A DNA stretch of 27,536 nucleotides from BACL11 sp945865535 (GTDB taxonomy: Bacteria; Bacteroidota; Bacteroidia; Flavobacteriales; BACL11): assembly GCA_947502765.1 (NCBI GenBank), contig CANNBA010000019.1:1-27536 (forward strand), read 5' to 3'. The notes under the pieces were generated by a model. The model ran no database searches and was not told the origin of the DNA. It saw only the letters and a program-made list of their open reading frames with translations. The stretch's first letter is position 1. The number at the start of each line of letters is the position of its first letter. Made by a program: the position numbers and the translations under genes. This document shows positions 24,641-27,536 of the stretch, piece by piece.

Positions 24641-24648
24641 CAAAACTA
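24641..24648 (-). promoter_or_regulatory. -7 box (TAGTTTTG) for the surE-lpxB operon
   Basis: CAAAACTA on the plus strand is TAGTTTTG on the minus strand, 19 bp upstream of the surE start. No clear -33 TTG at the usual spacing. Confidence 0.45.
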
Positions 24649-24656
24649 CTACAATG

Positions 24657-24689
24657 TTGTATAGTAATTAGGATTTTTTTCTAATTTTG
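24657..24689 (+). promoter_or_regulatory. Promoter for the zinc peptidase gene
   Basis: TAATTTTG at 24682-24689 fits TAnnTTTG, with TTG at 24657-24659 (22-bp spacer). The leader of about 17 nt is A-rich. It is divergent from the surE promoter. Confidence 0.55.
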
Positions 24690-24712
24690 CATAAAAACTA
24701 AAACAAAAAAAT

Positions 24713-25390
24713 ATGATTTGGGTAATAATGATAGGATTTATGATAGTAGGTGGAATTGTAAGTTCAAAATTAAAAAGTAAATTTAAGAAGTACAGTCAAA
24801 TACCAACACTTTCAGGTATGAGCGGGAAAGAAATTGCTGAAAAAATGCTTTCCGATAATGGCATTCGTGATGTAAAAGTTATTTCCGTTCCTGGAAAATT
24901 AACCGACCATTACAATCCTATGGATAGAACAGTCAACTTAAGCCCAGATGTATATCAAGGAAGACATGTTGCAGCAGCTGCAGTTGCCGCACATGAATGT
25001 GGCCATGCAGTACAACACGCTAGAGCATATACTTGGCTACAAATGAGATCACAAATGGTTCCAATAGTAAACTTTAGCAACAGCATGATGGGAACTGTTT
25101 TTATTATTGGTATATTTGGAGGGAGTTTTCTTGGTTTAGGATGGGAAAATATGCTAAAAATATTTATCCTTTTACAGGCTGTAGTTACCGCATTTACATT
25201 AGTCACACTTCCTGTTGAATTTGATGCTAGCTCAAGAGCATTAGTTTGGTTAAAATCTTCTGGTATTACAGGAGATAGAGAATTGACTTATGCTAGTGAT
25301 GCTCTTAAATGGGCGGCTAGTACTTATGTAGTGGCTGCACTTGCAGCAGTTACATACCTTTTATACTATGTTGCAATGTTAAGAGATTAA
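24713..25390 (+). CDS. YugP-like membrane zinc metallopeptidase
   Basis: The 225-residue protein has an N-terminal membrane helix (residues 1-16), the zinc motif HECGH at 94-98 in AAVAAHECGHAVQHA, two central helices (~118-165), LPVEFDASSRAL with the probable third ligand Glu, and a C-terminal helix (~205-222). This is the layout of the neutral zinc metallopeptidase family represented by Bacillus YugP. Substrates are unknown; an envelope quality-control role is plausible. The start fits the promoter spacing. It is monocistronic, ended by a strong hairpin terminator. Confidence 0.88.
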   Translation: MIWVIMIGFMIVGGIVSSKLKSKFKKYSQIPTLSGMSGKEIAEKMLSDNGIRDVKVISVPGKLTDHYNPMDRTVNLSPDVYQGRHVAAAAVAAHECGHAVQHARAYTWLQMRSQMVPIVNFSNSMMGTVFIIGIFGGSFLGLGWENMLKIFILLQAVVTAFTLVTLPVEFDASSRALVWLKSSGITGDRELTYASDALKWAASTYVVAALAAVTYLLYYVAMLRD

Positions 25391-25415
25391 GAAGAAAAAA
25401 TTGGATAAAAAAAAA

Positions 25416-25432
25416 CCCTAACAAAGTTAGGG
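25416..25432. terminator. Bidirectional intrinsic terminator
   Basis: CCCTAAC (25416-25422) and GTTAGGG (25426-25432) form a perfect 7-bp stem with AAA loop, flanked by A-rich sequence on the left and T-rich on the right. It serves the zinc peptidase on the plus strand and the 65-aa gene on the minus strand. Confidence 0.88.
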
Positions 25433-25459
25433 CTTTTCTTTTTAGAAATATTTAAATTA

Positions 25460-25657
25460 CTATTTCTTTGTCAAAAATGGTAATCCTGTTCTTGCATTTT
25501 CTTTTACATTGTAGCCATCAGGCTTAGCACAAGCCGTAGTTCTAGCATCTTTTGAAAAGTAATAGATTCTTTGTACTCTTCCTGTTGATTTTAACTTAAC
25601 ATCTTTACAGTTTAGGTGGTAATTTGTTCCTTTTTTGTTTTTGTGTTGAAATGACAT
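25460..25657 (-). CDS. Small conserved protein of unknown function (65 aa)
   Basis: The protein starts MSFQHKNKKGTNYHLNCKDV, then RVQRIYYFSKDARTTACAKPDG and ends ENARTGLPFLTKK. I recognise the pattern (N-K-G-x-x-Y-x-L, R-x-Q-R-I-Y-Y-F, then E-x-x-R-T-G-L-P-x-L-x-x-K) as a small cytosolic protein found across Bacteroidota and other phyla, without known function. It is basic and lacks a signal peptide or membrane helix. The terminator 28 bp beyond its stop serves it. A possible -7 box lies at 25716-25723. Confidence 0.75.
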   Translation of the reverse strand: MSFQHKNKKGTNYHLNCKDVKLKSTGRVQRIYYFSKDARTTACAKPDGYNVKENARTGLPFLTKK

Positions 25658-25715
25658 GATTAATTATTTTGGTTAATACTATTTTTACAGCCACTAATAT
25701 AGAAGAAAAACCTTA

Positions 25716-25723
25716 CAAATTTA
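25716..25723 (-). promoter_or_regulatory. Possible -7 box (TAAATTTG) for the 65-aa gene
   Basis: CAAATTTA on the plus strand is TAAATTTG on the minus strand, about 58 bp upstream of the start. It directly abuts the first ACTAGAT motif. No -33 TTG seen. Confidence 0.3.
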
Positions 25724-25908
25724 ATTTTACTAGATAGAGATTAGTTTTTATTGTTAATAACTGGCGTTTTGCCTAGCACTTGATAGCAACTCTTTTAAAA
25801 ATAATTACTAAGAATTAAGATATTAACTAAAATACATAACTAACTGATTTTAAATTATTTGTAATTTTAGAAGAACAGATAAGTTTTACTAGATATAGCT
25901 TAAATTTC

Positions 25909-26005
25909 TACTAGATTAAATAGTTAATAACTTTTAATCAAAACAGATTGATTTTCGTTAAATATTGGAGGTTTTAAAACAATAAAATTACAATTTAATC
26001 TAGTA
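25909..26005. repeat. 97-bp segment bounded by perfect 13-bp inverted repeats
   Basis: TACTAGATTAAAT (25909-25921) and ATTTAATCTAGTA (25993-26005) are exact inverted repeats. Two further direct copies of TTTTACTAGAT occur upstream. No coding sequence lies inside. It may be a small non-autonomous element or paired operator sites; I cannot distinguish these. Confidence 0.5.
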
Positions 26006-26029
26006 AAATGCGTTTTTTAAATAAAATGC

Positions 26030-26059
26030 TTTGAAAAAGTATGGAAATAATTACCTTTA
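26030..26059 (+). promoter_or_regulatory. Promoter for the DUF4019 gene
   Basis: TTTG (26030-26033), an 18-bp spacer, and TACCTTTA (26052-26059), one mismatch from TAnnTTTG. The start codon follows 19 bp later after an A-rich leader. Confidence 0.45.
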
Positions 26060-26078
26060 CAAAACCTAAAAAAATCTA

Positions 26079-26555
26079 ATGAAAAAGCTAATTATTCTCT
26101 TTATCGGCCTATTATCTTTCAATAATGTATCTGCTCAGAAATATACTGACACCTATATAAAAGACGCAAATAAAGTAGGCTTAGAGTGGTGGAATGATAT
26201 CAATAATGGCCAATATGCACAATCATATAGCAAGCTTTCTGATGTGCTAAAAAGTCGCGCTACCCTTGAAGATTGGCTAAGCCAAATATCAATGCTTATG
26301 GATGAATTTGGAAATCTTGAAAGTAGAACTGTGAAAAATACTTACTTCCAAAGTGAATTAGAAGGCTTTGAAGATGGCTTTTATGTAATGATAGAATATG
26401 ATGTAAAGTATTCTAAAACAAAAAATCATAGCGAGAATCTATTGCTAAAACAAAGCGATCAATTGGAGTGGCAAATTTTTGATTTCGAATATACATTCCA
26501 AAGTTTAGAAACAGAAAGAGATGAAGAACTACCTGTCTTAGTTCCGGAAGAATAA
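26079..26555 (+). CDS. DUF4019-like secreted protein
   Basis: The 158-residue protein has a signal peptide (1-19, ending VSAQ). Its mature part, with GLEWWNDINNGQYAQSY, LSDVLKSRATLEDWLSQI, FGNLESRTVKNTYFQ and GFYVMIEYDVKYSKTKNHSENLLLKQ, fits DUF4019. That fold resembles NTF2-like domains; function is unknown. The acidic end (ETERDEELPVLVPEE) is unusual. It is a single gene with its own promoter; its 3' end overlaps the small minus-strand ORF by 18 nt. Confidence 0.8.
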   Translation: MKKLIILFIGLLSFNNVSAQKYTDTYIKDANKVGLEWWNDINNGQYAQSYSKLSDVLKSRATLEDWLSQISMLMDEFGNLESRTVKNTYFQSELEGFEDGFYVMIEYDVKYSKTKNHSENLLLKQSDQLEWQIFDFEYTFQSLETERDEELPVLVPEE

Positions 26556-26708
26556 CTGCAAACTATTTTTTGTAATCCAATACCTATATCCTAAAATTAC
26601 TTTCTCGTAAACCTTTAATCTCGGAATATCTTTGTTATATAATGAGGGAAAAATCACTTTATTAATTTTTGCTAAAATCTTAAAAAGTGCTTTTCTATTG
26701 CTGTACAT
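26538..26708 (-). CDS. Small basic protein (~56 aa), conserved-looking
   Basis: From ATG 26708 the protein reads MYSNRKALFKILAKINKVIF, then PSLYNKDIPRLKVYEK and VILGYRYWITKNSLQLF. The pattern K-x-L-A-K-x-N-K-x-x-x-P-S followed by GYRYWxTKNSL resembles small basic proteins I recall from Flavobacteriaceae, usually unnamed; I cannot confirm it by search. An upstream ATG at 26723 would add five residues. It converges on and overlaps the DUF4019 gene by 18 nt, and no clear promoter is visible. Confidence 0.5.
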   Translation of the reverse strand: MYSNRKALFKILAKINKVIFPSLYNKDIPRLKVYEKVILGYRYWITKNSLQLFFRN

Positions 26709-26758
26709 TATATTATCTATCAATTACAATTTTATAGGTTTGAATATTTGAATGGGTT

Positions 26759-26932
26759 TTAATTCTTCATCAATTTATAAGAATGTCTTTCTGTCTCTCC
26801 AATTTGGATTAAATAAAATCCTACAGACAAATGTCAAATATCAATGGTGTTTAAGTTGTCAATTAATTGTCCGGATAAAACTTGTTGACCGATTGAGTTT
26901 AGAATAACATAATTTGAATTTAGATTATTGTT
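26759..26932 (-). pseudogene. Remnant of a T9SS C-terminal sorting domain, with in-frame stop
   Basis: On the minus strand one frame reads NNLNSNYVILNSIGQQVLSG, QLIDNLNTIDI, stop, HLSVGFYLIQIGETERHSYK, LMKN, stop. This is the T9SS type A pattern (Y-x-x-x-N-x-x-G-Q-x-V, then I-D-I-S-x-L-x-x-G-x-Y, then K-L-x-K). The TGA at 26834-26836 sits where Ser (TCA) is expected, a one-base change. A TAA at 26933-26935 ends the frame upstream, and no cargo domain precedes it. It is therefore a dead end of a once-secreted protein, and shows a decayed cargo gene. Confidence 0.75.
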
Positions 26933-26966
26933 TTATGTTGTTATTGTCATCTTTTACACTTGCCAC

Positions 26967-27119
26967 TAACGAAGAAGGGATTAAAGAAGTAAAAAAAAGA
27001 AGGGTTTAGAAGCACCACTGTTCGTTTACCTACACTGTTTATTAGAAGCTCAACTGTTTGTTTACCTCTCAAAGCCCTTCTTTTTTTTATTTCTTTAATC
27101 TAACTGTTATCAGCCGTTA
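26967..27119 (+). repeat. Long hairpin element: 29-bp stem, 64-nt loop with internal direct repeats
   Basis: The arms 26979-27007 and 27072-27100 pair over 29 positions. The only two non-Watson-Crick positions are G26989 with T27090 and T27005 with G27074; both are G-U pairs in plus-strand RNA but A-C mismatches in minus-strand RNA. The 64-nt loop holds two copies of a 24-nt direct repeat (27008-27031 and 27044-27067; AGAAGC-N3-ACTGTT-N-GTTTACCT, three differences) starting 36 bp apart. Short terminal inverted repeats TAACG (26967-26971) and CGTTA (27115-27119) bound the structure. The stem includes A8/T8 runs. It could be a structured RNA, a MITE-like element or an attC-like fold. Confidence 0.75.
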
Positions 27120-27259
27120 TACTAATACTATGGAAATGTATCGTTTCATTCAAGAGTAATCTTTATTTTTTTTACATCAACGACCATATCTCTATCAGAA
27201 AAGTAACTAACTATCTTAACCAATTTATTTATAATGGTTTAAGTAAACAAAATACTTTT

Positions 27260-27281
27260 AAGGTACAAATAAGGTACAATA
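27260..27281 (-). repeat. Direct repeat pair (TTGTACC), 11-bp period
   Basis: AAGGTACAA occurs at 27260 and 27271, one helical turn apart. On the minus strand this reads TTGTACC-N4-TTGTACC, similar to TTGCACC-N4-TTGCACC at 177-194 on the plus strand. Confidence 0.6.
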
Positions 27282-27291
27282 TTGTTTAAAA

Positions 27292-27310
27292 AACCACTAA
27301 ATGAGTGGGT
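27292..27310. terminator. Intrinsic terminator
   Basis: CCACT (27294-27298) pairs with AGTGG (27304-27308) with loop AAATG; A-run on the left and T-run (nine T) on the right extend the stem with one mismatch. It lies 35 bp past the stop of the minus-strand T9SS cargo gene and probably ends that transcript. Confidence 0.7.
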
Positions 27311-27344
27311 TTTTTTTTATTTGTAAAGATAATAATTGAAGTTC

Positions 27345-27536
27345 TTATTGAAGAATTAATTTCTTGTTAACTACACCATTATCTGTTGTAATCTCTAAGA
27401 AGTAGATTCCTTTGGCATTATCTTTTAAGTTAATCTGTTTAGTGTACTCTCCAACAAATTGTTGTAAGTTCTCAGTGTAAACAACCTCACCAACTAAATT
27501 GATTACTCTAACTTCAAGATCTTGTACATCCTCTGA
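27345..27536 (-). CDS. T9SS cargo protein, C-terminal sorting domain (partial)
   Basis: The minus strand is open from the window edge to TAA at 27345-27347, 63 residues: SEDVQDLEVRVINLVGEVVY, then TENLQQFVGEYTKQINLKDN, AKGIYFLEITTDNGVVNKKL and ILQ. This is a complete-looking T9SS type A sorting domain (V-x-N-x-x-G-E-x-V, I-N-L-x-x-x-A-K-G-I-Y, N-K-K-L-I-L). The cargo part lies outside the window, so its function is unknown. T9SS removes this domain during export and attaches or releases the protein at the surface. Confidence 0.85.
   Translation of the reverse strand, partial: SEDVQDLEVRVINLVGEVVYTENLQQFVGEYTKQINLKDNAKGIYFLEITTDNGVVNKKLILQ

Larger units (their letters stand above)
25658..26078. 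other. AT-rich gene-free interval with ACTAGAT repeats
   Basis: I find no convincing gene on either strand in these 421 bp. The interval carries four copies of an ACTAGAT-centred motif: 25724-25735, 25884-25894, 25909-25921 and, inverted, 25993-26009. It also has two copies of GTTAATAACT (25753, 25923) and a short GC-richer hairpin near 25761-25776. The 13-bp sequence at 25909-25921 is repeated perfectly inverted at 25993-26005. Confidence 0.7.
26936..27344. other. Gene-free interval holding a hairpin element and repeat pair
   Basis: No intact gene is seen. The interval holds the 29-bp hairpin element (26967-27119), an 11-bp-period repeat pair (27260-27281) and a terminator hairpin. On the minus strand around 27150-27230 a short frame (VSYFSDRDMVVDVKKIKITLE, stop) reads protein-like but lacks a proper start, and a following MKRYISIVLV stop resembles a cut signal peptide. 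Both may be gene debris. Confidence 0.6.

Noticed and set aside
25761..25776. GC-richer hairpin CTGGC-GTTTT-GCCTAG as a terminator
   Set aside because: The stem is short with a bulge, no T-run follows, and it is far from any gene end on the matching strand.
27008..27067. Two-copy 24-nt direct repeat as a CRISPR array
   Set aside because: Only two copies with three differences, a 12-nt gap instead of a spacer of about 30 nt, placement inside a hairpin loop, and no cas genes.
26967..27119. Integron attC site
   Set aside because: TAACG/CGTTA ends and a long imperfect hairpin are suggestive, but the flanks do not fit RYYYAAC and GTTRRRY, and no integrase or cassette array is visible. Kept only as one hypothesis in the findings.

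Overview
The window comes from an AT-rich member of the Bacteroidota, most likely Flavobacteriia (order Flavobacteriales). Four things support this: many promoters carry the Bacteroidota -7 box TAnnTTTG; start codons sit behind A-rich leaders without Shine-Dalgarno sequences; type IX secretion (T9SS) C-terminal sorting domains occur three times; and families typical of the phylum are present (DUF5916, BatA-type proteins, GCTDP-repeat lipoproteins, a degenerate dihydroorotase paralog).

Left edge (1-380): the 3' stub of a UmuD-type S24 peptidase that stops before the C-terminal half of its catalytic domain, a pair of TGTTGCACC direct repeats, a bidirectional terminator and a tRNA-Met(CAU). This looks like the scarred border of a tRNA-associated insertion. 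Next come an ICMT-like membrane methyltransferase (minus), then lptG/lptF-type permease, ribBA and tsaD (plus); ribBA and tsaD overlap. A possible 30-codon ORF overlaps the lptG start as ATGA.

Middle (4.9-18.5 kb): an alpha/beta hydrolase and sucC (minus); DUF5916 outer-membrane protein and a LolD-like ABC ATPase (plus, ATGA overlap); a BatA-like VWA membrane protein and a degenerate dihydroorotase (plus, ATGA overlap); a secreted HEYGH metallopeptidase with a T9SS tail and an MBL-fold hydrolase (minus); then a 475-residue conserved protein of unresolved function (plus).

Right half (18.5-26.7 kb): a TonB-dependent receptor with a glycine-rich N-terminus, followed by two tandem paralogous lipoproteins built on GCTDP repeats. 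The first paralog still carries a scar matching the 3' end of lpxB, showing that duplication took place next to lpxB. The minus-strand set surE - small membrane protein - lpxB is tightly packed. It is followed by a YugP-like zinc peptidase, a 65-aa conserved small protein, a 0.4 kb AT-rich gap with repeated ACTAGAT motifs, a DUF4019 protein and a small convergent conserved ORF.

Right edge (26.7-27.5 kb): a gene graveyard. It holds a T9SS sorting-domain remnant with an in-frame stop, a striking 29-bp near-perfect hairpin whose 64-nt loop contains two copies of a 24-nt direct repeat, a second 11-bp-spaced repeat pair resembling the one at the left edge, a terminator, and the tail of another T9SS cargo protein running off the window.

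Most of the window is ordinary housekeeping and envelope biogenesis (LptG, LpxB, LolD, RibBA, TsaD, SucC, SurE). The least explained parts are the hairpin element at 26967-27119, the paired TTGYACC sites at both ends, the lipoprotein duplication scar and the short ORF coupled to lptG. I found no CRISPR array, transposase, integrase or clear novel multi-gene system.
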